This document shows positions 36,172 to 49,541 of a stretch of DNA of 64,000 nucleotides, piece after piece. Both the position numbers and the translations under genes were made by a program. Positions within the stretch are counted from its first letter, which is position 1. Every line of letters starts with the position of its first letter. The notes under the pieces were generated by a model. It searched no databases. It saw only the letters and a list, made by a program, of their open reading frames with translations, and had not been told where the DNA came from. Origin of the DNA: Amphibalanus amphitrite (taxonomy: Eukaryota; Arthropoda; Thecostraca; Balanomorpha; Balanidae); the NCBI RefSeq assembly GCF_019059575.1, contig NW_024881713.1:744001-808000 (forward strand), written 5' to 3'.

Positions 36172-37555
36172 ACGGAGCGAGCGAAGCGAGCGGAGTCTTT
36201 ACGGAGCGAGCGAAGCGAGCGTAGTCTTTCCTTAGATTAACGGAAATTTCTGAGTATGAGCGGCCGGCCGGCCGGCCGGCCGGCCGTGGTCACGCTTTTG
36301 CGAGGCTTATATCTCAGCAACCACTTGACCGATTTACATGCGGTAATTTTTGTAGGGTAGCTTCATTCCTTCTACCAAGTATTGCACTATTCCCGATGCA
36401 TGTGGGTGACCCCTTATGCACGTGCCACCTGCAAAACGAAGAGGTGTCACTTTTGTAATTGTTGCAATATCTCGCTAACTACTGGGCTGATTGCGCTGAG
36501 AGTTGGCATGAAGGTAGGCACCCACTAGGCAATGCATATCCATGTGCCAGAATTGGGGTGCTGCTGCACGTGCGCACGTGCAGGGGGCGATTCCAGATCC
36601 CGAGAACGGCTGGACCGATGGCGCTCAAATTTGGTACATGGTTAGGGACCGGTTAGTAGGGTGCCGTGCAAAACTCAGTTGGGACCCATTTTGCACGTGC
36701 GCACGTGCAGGGTGCCGCTTCCAGATCTCGAGAACGGCTGGGCCGATTGTGCTCAAATTTGGCACATCGCTAGAGACCGGTTAGTAGGGTGCCGTGCACA
36801 AGTCAGTTGGAGGTACCTCGTCGAAATTTCGCACGTGCAAGGCTCACCCTCTCGCTCGCTCCGTTAGTCGCCCCAAAAGGCGTTATACTGGTACGTAGAA
36901 TAACGGAAATTTCTGAGTATGAGCGGCCGGCCGGCCGGCCGGCCGGCCGTGGTCACGCTTTTGCGAGGCTTATATCTCAGCAACCACTTGACCGATTTAC
37001 ACGCGGTAATTTTTGTAGGGTAGCTTCATTCCTTCTACCAAGTATTGGACTATTCCCGATGCATGTGGGTGACCCCTTATGCACGTGCCACGTGCAAAAC
37101 GAAGAGGTGTCAGTTTTGTAATTGTTGCAATATCTCGGTAACTACTTGGCCGATTGCGCTGAAAGTTGGCATGTAGGTAGGCACCCACTAGGCACTGCAT
37201 ATACATGTGCCAGAGTTGGGGTGCTGATGCACGTGCGCACGTGCAGGGGTCGTTTCCAGATCTCGGGAACGGCTGGACCGATTGCGCTCAAATTTGGTGC
37301 ACGGTTAGGGACCGGTTAGTAGGGTGCCGTGCACAAGTCAGTTGGGACCCATTTTGCACGTGCGCACGTGCAGGGTGCCGCTTCCAGATCTCGAGAACGG
37401 CTGGGCCAATTGTGCCCAAATTTGGCACATCGCTAGAGACCGGTTAGTAGGGTGCCGTGCACAAGTCAGTTGGAGGTACCTCCTCGCAATTTCGCACGTG
37501 CAAGGCCCACCCTCTCGCTCGCTCCGTTAGTCTCCCCAAAAGGCGTTATACTGGT
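36172..37555. repeat. 663-bp tandem duplication with GGCC tracts and CACGTG motifs
   Basis: The segment starting TAACGGAAATTTCTGAGTAT at 36238 is repeated at 36901. Each copy holds a GGCC repeat (36261-36286 and 36924-36949) and two subunits that begin CACGTGCGCACGTGCAGG about 127 bp apart (36567 and 36694 in copy 1). On the left is a 29-bp direct duplication (36172-36200 and 36201-36229). Its start ACGGAGCGAGCGA is matched in inverse at the right end (37515-37527). This could be one repeat-bearing element with 13-bp inverted ends. No coding motif. Confidence 0.85.
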
Positions 37556-38472
37556 TCGGCATTGTTTTCAACTTTTCAAATTTAATTTTAGCTATCTAAG
37601 ACTAAGACGATTACCACTAAGAACCACTTGAGCCGAATAAGTCTCGACGGCTTCCTGCTATGCATATAACCCCTTCCCTGGAATAATCGCTCCCTGACAC
37701 GTGCCCTGTCGCGGCGCCGCGTTTCATGTGGCTGGTCCACCCTGCAGTCCGCGGCCCGCAGCCCGGGCGGTGAGTCGGTGACAATGGCACTGACGGCCGC
37801 GACTCATCCTCTGCCAAGAGCGGCGCCGGGGGTGACTCGGAGCTGCTGACTCAGTCAGCTGGAACAGCGGAGTTTGTGCTGTCAGCCGCTTCAAATGGGA
37901 GGTGGTGCTGCAGGCAGAGATGTGTGGAAACCATGGCGAACGACTGTAGGTAGTTACCTATCGCCATAACAACCATCCTGTGGACTGCCAGTTACGAGAT
38001 GAGCCATACACCGCAAGTGATTATTTGTAGGGAAATAAATGGCATTTTGATTATGCCACACCAGGACCGCAGTAAAAAGATCCACCAGCAGAGACAACAC
38101 GAACGCAGGGGAAACAGTCTGCTGCGTGTATTGGGTCCGACTCGCGCTGCTCCTATTTCGCTGCCCAACTGCCACCCCGTAAATCATCGCCTTTTATTTG
38201 CCTCAGCTGGAATGGCACATCAAAAGTTATGACACTTCTGTGACTGGATACTGTTCTATTTTGCCACGGTGTCCCTTCCACGAGAACAAAGAAGTCATAA
38301 AAGAAGGATGATCTATTTCTCTTGTTATACACCGTCGTAACGCGAATGAAAAGCATTCGGTTCATTTCAATGAGTTTTATGCTGCAGTGGACCACCGAAG
38401 ACGGCCCGTTATAAGGTGAGTGACACCGCTCTTATTGCAAGGAGCAGGCCGAAAATTTCTACGCACACTGCT
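37556..38472. other. No recognisable gene
   Basis: Mixed sequence. Nothing recognised. Confidence 0.5.
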
Positions 38473-38476
38473 TTAT

Positions 38477-39386
38477 CCCTCGCCCGCACATGGGGGGGGG
38501 GGGTGGTTGCCACCCCCCCCCCCCAGGTAGTCTTTCTGCTCTGCACTCAACATTTTTAGAGCTAGAAGGCTGATTTTTCGTATAGCTGCTCCTCTATCCT
38601 TTCTTGATGTCCACTGAAAATTACAAGTTTCTGTGATTTTTGGTTTCGGAGATATGACCTTGCTTTTCAGGTCATGTCATGACCCAAAGTGCCAATTCTC
38701 AACATCTTGCGTTTGCCATGGGCCTTATGAGCTTTTGACACCCTGATTTCGGCCTTTTTTGCCAGTCTTACCTCCTACCTATCATGGAACATGTTGTTCG
38801 ACGATGTACAGGGGTAAAGGTCAGGGTCAAGGTCAACCTAGGTCACCTAAGATAATTGCGTTTTAGGCAAGCTGAATTTACTTTTTTTGAAGTTTTTTGA
38901 CTGCATTTTGGGTAAAAGCTTCTCAGATCATGATTTCATGTAATATGGACCCAAAAACAATCGGTGCACACATCAGTATACACACAGACACACAGAGACA
39001 TACAAACACATATAATTGACCTTGACCTAACTTGACCTGAAATGACCTCAGCAGCAAAATTCTGGTCGGGTAGTGTGACAAAGAGGTTCTAGCTGGCTTG
39101 GCACCAGAAAACAGCATCGTCATCGGTATTTGATAAGCAGCACACTTGATATCCAACGGTGACCCAAAACAGCAACATTTTTTAGTTTGACCTGACCCGG
39201 AAGGTCAATGACTGACCTGAGAAGGTAAAACTGGGTATCATTGGATTCGTCTCTTCCCAAAGAATCTTTTTGGTCTTTGCTGCTAAGCTCTATCTCCAAC
39301 AGGAACGAAATGGCGCGGGGGGGGGGTGGCAACCCCCCCCCCCCATGTGCGTTCTAGGATGGGAAAATGGCATGTGCGGGCGAGGG
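38477..39386 (+). mobile_element. TTAT-flanked G-hairpin element I
   Basis: Ends are CCCTCGCCCGCACATG and its mirror, with long G/C hairpins at about 38492-38524 and 39316-39344 around cores such as GGTGGTTGCCACC. CGCACATG is doubled at the right about 28 bp in. Unlike its relatives, both flanks read TTAT (38473-38476 and 39387-39390), so the duplicated target appears to have been TTAT. The interior has fewer AGGTCA words (for example 38815-38850, 39018-39050 and 39188-39222) plus a CA-rich patch near 38970. Confidence 0.8.
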
Positions 39387-39390
39387 TTAT

Positions 39391-40040
39391 GACACACAGT
39401 GTACGTGTCTCCCTCTGGATCCCTCCGGCATTGTATGTAAAATGAAAGATGAAATTCATCTTATTCACTCTATTCGGACGTTATAACATCGCGAATCTGC
39501 TGTTGGCACCCTCCACCCCGCGTTGTCACGGCGTGGTCTCTGTGTCGCCTTTTTACCTGTGGCCGTCAGCTGCGCAGCTGATCTGTGTCGGATGTCTCGC
39601 TGTCAATCTGCACAGATCGCCGACACAGAGGATGTCGGGCCGGGCCTCGTCGTATAGGCTTAGGGGTATAGGGGTGACCACTGAGTCACTGACCACTCAA
39701 GCTGCACGAGGGGAAAGGGAGTGAGAATGTCCAGTGACTGTGGTATCAATCAGCGCCGAATTGGCCAAAATCCCAATGGAACCTTCGATTCAATAAATGA
39801 TAGACAATGGCGAAACGACAAAGGAAAAAACGATGAGTTTGTCTCAGCAATTATCTACTGTATGAAACTGAGAATTGTTCGTAATACTCTCATTCCAATA
39901 AACTATTGAATAGACCAAACCATTTCATTTTTAAACCATTCGCAGGGTGCAGATTTGTTAGGTTTTGTAAAAGGACTGCTTATATGAGTCGTTAAGACAG
40001 TAAGTATATAAAAGCAGGTACGTTCAGATCTTTCTTCCGT
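39391..40040. other. No recognisable gene
   Basis: Ordinary sequence between element I and the tandem array. Nothing recognised. Confidence 0.5.
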
Positions 40041-42313
40041 ATCCGAAGGTTGGGACTTTTCAATTAAGAACAATCACTATTCTTTAGAATTGTGATTTTC
40101 TATTGAAAATCCCAACCTGAGCTACCTCTCTAGGGGGACATTTGCGTTTCTGCCGGAAATTGGGTCATCTTGATACCCTCGAAAACGGCACGGTAGAATT
40201 TCTTGCCATTTTCAGCGTTTGGTCCCGTGTGGGGGAGCTACCGACTGGTACCGGTCGCTTGAAATATAATTAACCCGTTTTGGGGTAATCGGCACGTGCA
40301 TTTTTCCATAGGGTTAACATGAGGAAAAATTTAAAATGCGATTTGCGCAAAATCTGTTCAGTAATATTTGTCCACTTTTTTAGGGTCAGTTCTTGGGCCG
40401 GCACCTCACCTTCTGGGGGTAATTATTTAAAAATCATAGGGTACAGTTTCGGGTAATCGTGACGGACAGTTACCCCATGTTGAGCCTATGGCGATTTCGA
40501 AAAATTATTTTCAAATCGATTTTGCAAAAAATTTCCACGTTAGATTTTGAAAAAGCTCCAATATGTTGTGCACCGGGGTGTCGGCTACCACGTGGTATGG
40601 GTCAGATATGGGGCGATTGAAAAGCACGTGCCACGTGCAAACGTGTTTGATGGGGTAACCTCCGGGAAAATCAGACATTGGCCAACTGGGGGTCCTATGG
40701 CGTGGAAACCACTCCACCTAGCGACACCAAATCAACGCAGCCGGTGAGCAGATGAGTCCAGCTTGTCGCACTAGTGGTCACGTGGCACACGTGCTATTGC
40801 ACGTGCCGTGGCACGGGGTCAATTTTTGTGCTTAAATACACCAACAATGAAAAATGCAAGGAATGGGGGAAATCGCCGTCAGGCCGTCAGATTTTATGAT
40901 AGGGTCGATCTGAAAACGGGTGTAGGCACAGAATGAAGGGGGCTAAAAAACTGCTATCTCGGATTTTTTGTAAAATCTAAAATCCAAAATTCTGGGGAAA
41001 TTATATATTCGAAAGGTGAAATTTCCCTAAATTTTCCCGTTTTTCGAGTTTAGCCGTCCACTGTTCAGAGACGGCGACACCGGCCGGGGTCATCTTTTAC
41101 ATGCCGTTGGCCACTTATATTGGTCATGACGTGGCGTGAGCCGTTAAGCTGTCACCGGTCCGGCACGTGCCACGTGGCCACGTGTTTGAGTCGAGTACCT
41201 CCCAGATTATCGTGTGTTTGCCGACTTGTTGCCTTATAGCACGAAAACAGCAAAAGTCAGGAAGCCTGAAATGGAACAATCGGTGAGGGGACAAGCCCTG
41301 CTTGCACCACCGGTGGTCACGTGGCACACGTGCAAATCTGGGCACCTCCGTTGCGGAGATATTTTATAGTGAAATATTCATATGTAAATAACTTTGTAAG
41401 TTTAAGACCGATTGGGCTAGAATTTGGTGGGTGGATGAATTGTTAAGCGACATGAACGAATGCGCCATGTCTGTTGCAGTGCGCCACGTTTGTCTCAAAG
41501 CGCCATTTTTGCCGCAAAGCGCAGAATGTGCCTAACTTTGTCGAACATTGGACGATTAGTGTGCTCTGTAATTAAGGGATGGCTGCTTAAACGGCAGATA
41601 TGAATGCACCACATTTGCCGCAGGGCGCCATATTTGTCTGAATGCGCCAGTGTTTGCGTTTTGCCTACGGCGGGCGTTTTTGCGGCGGTGTTTGCGTTTT
41701 TTTCGGTGTTTGCGTTTGGCGGCGGGCGGCTATTTTCGCGTTTTTTGCGGTGTTTGCGTTTGGCGGCAGGCGGCCGTTTTTTTGCGGCGTTTTGCGGTTG
41801 GCGGCGGGCGGGCGTGCGTTGCGGGCGTTTTTGCGTCGGTGTTTGCGTTTTTTGCGGTTTTTGTGTTTGGCGGCGGGCGGGCGGGCGATGCGGGTGTTTT
41901 TGCGTTTGGCGGCGGGCGGCCGTTTTAGCGGCGGTTTGCGGCGGGCGGCCGTTTTTTTGCGGCGTTTTGTGGTCCGGCGGATGGCCGTTTTTTGCGGCGT
42001 TTTGCGGTTTGCGGCGGCCGGCCGTTTTTTGCGGCGTTTTGCGGTTGCCGGCGGCCGGCCGTTTTTTGCCGCGTTGCGCGGTTGGCGGCGGGCGATGCGT
42101 TTTTTTTGCGGCAGCTGTGTTTGCGTTTTGTGGTGGACGGGCGTTTTTTGCGGCGTTTTTTTCTGCAGTTTTCGGCGGGCGGGCGATTGTTTTTTTGCGA
42201 AGTTTGCGTTTGCGTTTTGCGGTTTTGCGTTTGGCGGCAGGCGGGCGGTTTTTCACAATTCAAGTCCCAACCTTCGGATCCGCAGTGCTGTTCGACAAGC
42301 GCTGCCCGGGCCT
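40041..42313 (+). repeat. Array unit 1
   Basis: A 2,273-bp unit with the shortest minisatellite (about 41650-42255). The opening hairpin is at 40047-40115. It differs from the others by scattered substitutions and by CGCTTGAAATATAATTAACC near 40257, as in units 2 and 5. Confidence 0.9.
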
Positions 42314-44706
42314 ATCCGAAGGTTGGGACTTTTCAATTAGACAATCACTATTCTTTAGAATTGTGATTTTCTATTGAAAATCCCAACCTGAGCTACCTCT
42401 CTAGGGGGATGTTTAGCGTTTCTGCCGCGATTTGGGTCATTTTGATCGCCGCCGAAACGGCTCGGTAGATTTTCTTGCCATTTTCAGCGTTTGGTCCCGT
42501 ATCGGGGAGCTACCGGCTGGCATCGGTCGCTTGAAATATAATTAACCCGTTTTGGGGTAATCGGCACGTGCATTTTCCCATAGGGTTAACATGGGGAAAA
42601 ATTTAAAATGCGATTTGCGCAAAATCTGTTCAGTAATATTTGTCCACTTTTTTAGGGTCAGTTCTTGAGCTGGCACCTCACCTTCTGGGGGTAATTATTT
42701 AAAAATCATAGGGTACAGTTTCGGGTAATCGTGACGGACAGTTACCCCATGTTGAGCCTATGTCGATTTCGAAAAATTATTTTCAAATCGATTTTGCAAA
42801 AAATTTCCACGTTAGATTTTGAAAAAGTTCCAATATGTTGTGTACCGGGGTGTCGGCTACCACGTGGTATGGGTCAGATATGGGGCGATTGAAAAGCACG
42901 TGCCACGTGCAAACGTGTTTGATGGGGTAACCTCCGGGAAAATCCGACATTGGCCAACTGGAGGTCCTATGGCGTGGAAACCACTCCACCGAGCGACACC
43001 AAATCAACGCAGCCGGTGAGCAGATGAGTCCAGCTTGTCGCACTAGTGGTCACGTGGCGCACGTGCTATTGCACGTGCCGTGGCACGGGGTCAATTTTGG
43101 TGCTTAAATATACTAGCATTGTGAAATGCAAGGAATGGGGGAAATACCCGTCAGGCCGTCAGTTTTTATGATAGGGTCAATCTGAAAACGGGTATAGGCA
43201 CAGAATGAAGGGGGCTAGAGAACTGCTATCTCGGATTTTTTGTAAAATGAAAAATTTAAAATTCTGGGGAAATTATATATTCGAAAGGTGAAATTTCCCT
43301 AAATTTTCCCGTTTTTCGAGTTTAGCCGTCCACTGTTCAGAGACGGTGACACCGGCCGCGGTCATCTTTTACATGCTGATGGCCACGTCGATGGGTCATC
43401 ACGTGGCGTGAACGGTGAAGCTATCAGAGGTCCGGCACGTGCCACGTGGCCACGTGTTTGAGTCTAGTACCTCCCAGATTACCGTGTGTTTGCCGATTTG
43501 TGGCCTTATAGCACCAAAACAGCAAAAGCCAGGAACACTGAAATGGTGCAATCAGTGAGGAGACAAGTCCTGCTTGCACCACCGGTGGTCACGTGGCACA
43601 CGTGCAAATCTGGGCACCTCCGTTGCGGAGATATTTTATAGTGAAATATTCAAATGTACATAACTTTGTCAGTTTAAGTCCGATTGGGCTAGAATTTGGT
43701 GGTTGGATGAATTGTTAAGCGACAGGAACGAATGCGCCACGTTTGTTGCAGTGCGCCACGTTTGTCTCAAAGCGCCATTTTTGCCGCAAAGCGCAGAATG
43801 TGCGTAACTTTGTCGAACATTGGACGATTAGGATGCGCTGTAATTAAGGGATGGCTGCTTAAACGGCAGATATGAATGCACCACATTTGCCGCAGGGCGC
43901 CATATTTGTCTTAATGCGTCAGTGTTTGCGTTTTGCCTACGGCGGGCGTTTTTTTTTTGCGGCGGCGTTTGCGTTTTTTTCGGGGTTTGCGTTTGACGGC
44001 GGGCGGCCGTTTTTGCGTTTTTGGCGGTGTTTGCGTTTGGCGGCGGGCAGCCGTTTTTGGCGGCGTTTTGCGGTTGGCGGCGGGCGTGCGTGCGTTGCGG
44101 GCGTTTTTTGCGGCGGTGTTTGCGCGTTTTTTTTTGCGGTTTTTGTGTTTGGCGGCGGGCGGGCGGGCGATGCGGGTGTTTTTGCGGTGTTTGCGTTTGG
44201 CGGCGGGCGGCCGTTTTAGCGGCGGTTTGCGGTGGGCGGGCGTTTTTTGCGGCATTTTGCGTTTTGCAGCGGGCGGCCGTTTTTTGCGGCGTTTTGCGGT
44301 TTGCGGCGGGCGGTCGTTTTTGCGGTTTTTTGTGGTTTGCGGCGGGCGGCCGTTTTTTTGCGGCGTTTTGCGGTTGCCGGCGGCCGGGCGTTATTTGCGT
44401 TGTTGCGATTTGCGGCGGGCGGCCGTTTTTTTGCGGCGTTTTGCCGTTGGCGGCGGGCGATGCGGGCGTTTTTTTGTTGCGGCGGTGTGTGCGTTTTGCG
44501 GCGGACGGGCGTTTTTTTGCGGCGTTTTTTGCGTTTTTTTTCTGCGGTTTTCGGCGGGCGGGCGATTGTTTTTTTTTTGCGAAGTTTGCGTTTGCGTTTT
44601 GGGCGTGCGTTTTGCGGTGTTTGCGTTTGGCGGCGAGCGGGCGGTTTTTCATAATTAAAGTCCCAACCTTCGGATCCGCAGAGCTGTTCGACAAGCGCTG
44701 CCCGGT
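42314..44706 (+). repeat. Array unit 2
   Basis: A 2,393-bp unit, minisatellite about 43930-44655. Nearly identical to unit 5 throughout, including private variants such as GTCGATTTCG near 42761 and the CCCGGT linker. Confidence 0.9.
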
Positions 44707-47100
44707 ATCCGAAGGTTGGGACTTTTCAATAAAGAACAATCACTATTCTTTAGAATTGTGATTTTCTATTGAAAATCCCAACCTGAGCTACCTCTCTAGG
44801 GGGGTGTTTAGCGTTTCTGCCGCGATTTGGGTCATTTTGATAGGGAAGAAAACGGCACGGTCAACTTTCTTGCCATTTTCAGCGTTTGGTCCCGTATGGG
44901 GGAGCTACCTTGTGGGGAAGTTGTATAAAATATAATGGGCCCGTTTTGGGGTAATCGGCACGTGCATTTTCCCATAGGGTTAACATGGGGGAAAATTGGA
45001 AATTCGATTTGCGAAAAATTTCGTCAATTATATTTGCTGATATTTTTAGGGTCGGATCTCGGGCTGGCACCTCAACTTTTGGTGTTAATTATTTAAAAAT
45101 CATAGGATACAACTTCGGGTAATATTGACGGACAGTTACCCCATGCTGAGCCTATGGCGATTTCGAAAAATTATTTTCAAAGCAATTTTGTCAAAAATGT
45201 CCACGTTAGATTTTGAAAAAGTTCCAATATGTTGTGCACCGGGGTGTCGGCTACCACGTGGTATGGGTCAGATATGGGGCGATTGAAAAGCACGTGCCAC
45301 GTGCAAACGTGTTTGATGGGGTAACCTCCGGGAAAATCCGACATTGGCCAACTGGGGGTCCTATGGCGTGGAAACCACTCCACCTAGCGACACCAAATCA
45401 ACGCAGCCGGTGAGCAGATGAGTCCAGCTTGTCGCACTAGTGGTCACGTGTCGCACGTGCAATTGCATCTGCCGTGGCACGGGGTCAATTTTGGTGCTTA
45501 AATATACTAGCATTGTGAAATGCAAGGAATGGGGGAAATAGCCGTCAGTCCGTCAGTTTTTATGATAGGGTCGATCTGAAAACGGGTTTAGGCACAGAAT
45601 GAAGGGGGCTAAAAAACTGCTATCTCGGATTTTTTGTAAAATGAAAAATTTAAAATTCTGGGGAAATTATATATTCGAAAGGTGAAATTTCCCTAAATTT
45701 TCCCGTTTTTCGAGTTTAGCCGTCCACTGTTCAGAGACGGTGACACCGGCCGGGGTCATCTTTTACATGCTGATGGCCACGTCGATGGGTCATCACGTGG
45801 CGTGAGCGGTGAAGCTATCAAAGGTCCGGCACGTGCCACGTGGCCACGTGTTTGAGTCGCGTACCTCCCAGATTATCGTGTGTTTGCCGATTTGTGGCCT
45901 AATAGCACGAAAACAGCACAAGCCAGGAACACTGAAATGGTGCAATCAGTGAGGGGACAAGTCCTGCTTACACCACCGGCGGTCACGTGGCACACGTGCA
46001 AATTTGGGCACCTCCTTTGCGGAGATATCTTATAGTAAAATATTCAAATGTGCATAACATTGTCAGTTTAAGTCCGATTCGGCTAGAATTTGGTGGGTGG
46101 ATGAATTGTTAAGCAACACGAACAAATGCGCCACGTTTGACTCAATGCGCCACGTTTGTCTCAAAGCGCCATTTTTGCCGCAAATCGCAGAATGTGCGTA
46201 TCTTTGTCGAACATTGGACGATTAGGATGCGCTGTAATTAAGGGATGGCTGCTTAAACGGCAGATATGAATGCACCACATTTGCCGCAGAGCGCCATATT
46301 TGTCTTAATGCGTCAGTGTTTGCGTTTAACGGACGGCGGGCGTTTTTTTGGCGGCGGTGTTTGCGTTTTTTCCGGTGTTTGCGTTAGGCGGCGGGCGGCC
46401 GTTTTTTGCGTTTTTTTTTTTGCGGTGTTTGCGTTTGGCGGCGGGTAGCCGTTTTTTTGCGGCGTTTTGCGGTTGGCGGCGGGCGGGCGGGCGTTTTTTT
46501 GCGGCGGTGTTTGCGTTTTTTTGCGGTTTTTGTGTTTGGCGGCGGGCGGGCGGGCGATGCGGGTGTTTTTGCGGTGTTTGCGTTTGGCGGCGGGCGGCCG
46601 TTTTTGCGGCGGTGTGTGGCGGGCGGCCGTTTCTTTTGCGGCGTTTTGCGGTTTGCGGCGGGCGGCGTTTTGCGGTTTGCGGCGGGCGGCTTTTTGCGGC
46701 GTTTTGCGGTCGCCGGCGGCCGGCCGTTATTTGCGGTGTTGCGGTTTGCGGCGGGCGGTCGTTTTTTGCGGCGTTTCGCGGTTGGCAGCGGGCGATGCGG
46801 GCTTTTTTTGCGGCGGCGGGGTTTGCGTTTTTTGCGGTGATCGCGTTTTCCGGCGGACGGGCGTTTTTTGGCGTTTGGCGTGCGTGCGATGCGGGCGGTT
46901 TTGATTTTTTGCTGCGTTTTTTTTATTTTTTTTTGCGGTTTTCGCGGGCGATTTTTTGCGGCATTTGCGTTGGCGTTTTGGCGTCCGTTTTGCGCGTTTT
47001 GCGGTTTTGCGTTTTGCGGCGGGCGGGCGGTTTTTCACAATTAAAGTCCCAACCTTCGGATCCGCAGTGCTGTTCGACAAGCGCTGCCCGGGCCTTTAAT
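44707..47100 (+). repeat. Array unit 3
   Basis: A 2,394-bp unit without a near-identical partner. Minisatellite about 46320-47035, with more diverged blocks near 46860-46970. It ends with the longest linker, containing TTTAAT. Confidence 0.9.
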
Positions 47101-49541
47101 ATCCGAAGGTTGGGACTTTTCAATTAGACAATCACTATTCTTTAGAATTGTGATTTTCTATTGAAAATCCCAACCTGAGCTACCTCTCTAGGGGGGTGTT
47201 TAGCGTTTCGGCCGCGATTTGGGTCATTTTGACTCCCGCAAAAACGGCTCCATTATATTTCTTGCCATTTTCAGCGTTTGGTCCCGTGTGGGGGAGCTAC
47301 CGGCTGGCAAAGTTACAAAAAATATAATTGACACGTTTTGGGGTAATCGGCACGTGCATTTTCCCATAGGGTTAACATGGGGAAAAATTGGAAATTTGAT
47401 TTGCGAAAAATTTCGTCAATTATATTTGCTGATATTTTTAGGGTCGGATCTAGGGCTGGCACCTCAACTTTTGGGGTTAATTATTTAAAAATCATAGGAT
47501 ACAATTTCGGGTAATCGTGACGGACAGTTACCCCATGTTGAGCCTATGGCGAATTCGAAAAATTATTTTCAACTCGATTTTGCCAAAAATTTCCACGTTA
47601 GATTTTGAAAATGTTCCAATATGTTGTGCCCCGGGGTGTCGGCTACCACGTGGTATGGGTCAGATATGGGGCGATTGAAAAGCACGTGCCACGTGCAAAC
47701 GTGTTTGATGGGGTAACCTCCGGGAAAATCCGACATTGGCCAACTGGGGGTCCTATGGCGCGGAAACGACTTCATTTAGCGACACCAAATCAGTGCAGCC
47801 GGTGAGCAGATGAGTCCAGCTTGTAGCACTGGTGGTCACGTGGCGCACGTGCTATTGCACGTGCCGTGGCACGGGGTCAATTTTTGTTCTTAAATACACC
47901 AACATTGTGAAATGCAAGGAATGGGGGAAATAGCCGTCAGGCCGTCAGTTTTTATGATAGAGTCGATCTGAAAACGGGTATAGACACAGATTGAACGGTG
48001 CTAGAAAACTGCTATCTCGGATTTTTTGTAAAATGAAAAATTTAAAATTCTAGGGAAATTATATACTAGAAAGGTGAAATTTCCCTAAATTTTCCCGTTT
48101 TTCAAGTTTAGCCGTCCACTGTTCAGTGACGATGACACCGGCCGGGGTCATCTTTTACATGATAATGGCCACGTCCATGGGTAATGATATGACATAAACG
48201 GCGAAGCTGCCCGAAGCCCAGCACGTGCCACGTGGCCACGTGTTTGACTCGAGTACCTCCCAGATTATCGTGTGTTTGCCGATTTATGGCCTTATAGCAC
48301 GAAAACGGCACCAGTCAGGAAGCCTGAAATGGCAAAATCGATGAGGGGACAAGTCCTCTTTACACCACCGGTTGTCACGTGGCGCACGTGCAAATCTGGG
48401 CACCTCCGTTGCGGAGATAATTTATAGTGAAATATTCAAATGTACATAACTTTGTCAGTTTAAGTCCGATTGGGCTGGAATTTGGTGGGTGGATGAATTG
48501 TTAAGCGACAAGAACGAATGCGCCATGTTTGTTGCAGTGCGCCACGTTTGCCTCAAAGCGCCATTTTTGCCGCAAAGCGCAGAATGTGCGTAACTTTGTC
48601 GAACATTGGACGATTAGGATGCGCTGTAATTAAGGGATGGCTGCTTAAACGGCAGATATGAATGCACCACATTTGCCGCAGGGCGCCATATTTGTCCTAA
48701 TGCGTCAGTGTTTGCGTTTTGCCTACGGCGGGCGTTTTTTGCGGCGGTGTTTGCGTTTTTTTCGGGGTTTGCGTTTGACGGCGGGCGGCCGTTTTGCGTT
48801 TTTGGCGGTGTTTGCGTTTGGCGGCGAGCGGCCGTTTTTTGCGGCGTTTTGCGGTTGGCGGCGGGCGGGCGTGCGTTGCGGGCGTTTTTTTGCGGCGGTG
48901 TTTGCGTTTTTTGCGGTTTTTGTGTTTGGCGGCGGGCGGGCGGGCGATGCGGGTGTTTTTGCTGTTTGCGTTTGGCGGCGGGCGGCCGTTTTAGCGGCGG
49001 TTTGCGGCGGGCGGCCGTTTTTTTTGCGGCGTTTTGCGGTTTGCGGTGGGCGGCCGTTTTTGCGGCGTTTTTTGTTTTGCGGAGGGTGGCCGTTTTTTAC
49101 GGCGTTTTGCGGTTGCCGGCGGCCGGCCGTTATTTGCGGTTAGCGGCGGGCGGCGGGCGGTCGTTTTTTGCGGCGTTTAGCGGTTTGCGGCGGGCGGTCG
49201 TTTTTGCGGCGTTTTGCGGTTCGCGGCGTGCGGCCGTTTTTTGCGGCGTTTCGCGGTTGGCGGCGGGCGACGCGGGCGTTTTTTTGCGGCGGCGGTGTTT
49301 GCGTGATTTGCGGTGTTTGTGTTTTGCGGCGGATGCGCGTTTTTTGCGGCATTTTGTGCGTTTTTTCTGCGGTTTTCGGCGGGCGGGCGATTGTTTTTTT
49401 TGCGAAGTTTGCGTTGGCGTTTTAGGCGTGCGTTTTGCGCGTTTTGCGGTGTTTGCGTTTGGCGGCGGGCGGGCGGTTTTTCACAATTAAAGTCCCAACC
49501 TTCGGATCCGCAGTGCTGTTCGACAAGCGCTGCCCGGGCCT
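47101..49541 (+). repeat. Array unit 4
   Basis: A 2,441-bp unit, minisatellite about 48715-49480. Nearly identical to unit 6, sharing private variants such as GACTCCCGCAAAAACGGCTC near 47230. Confidence 0.9.
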
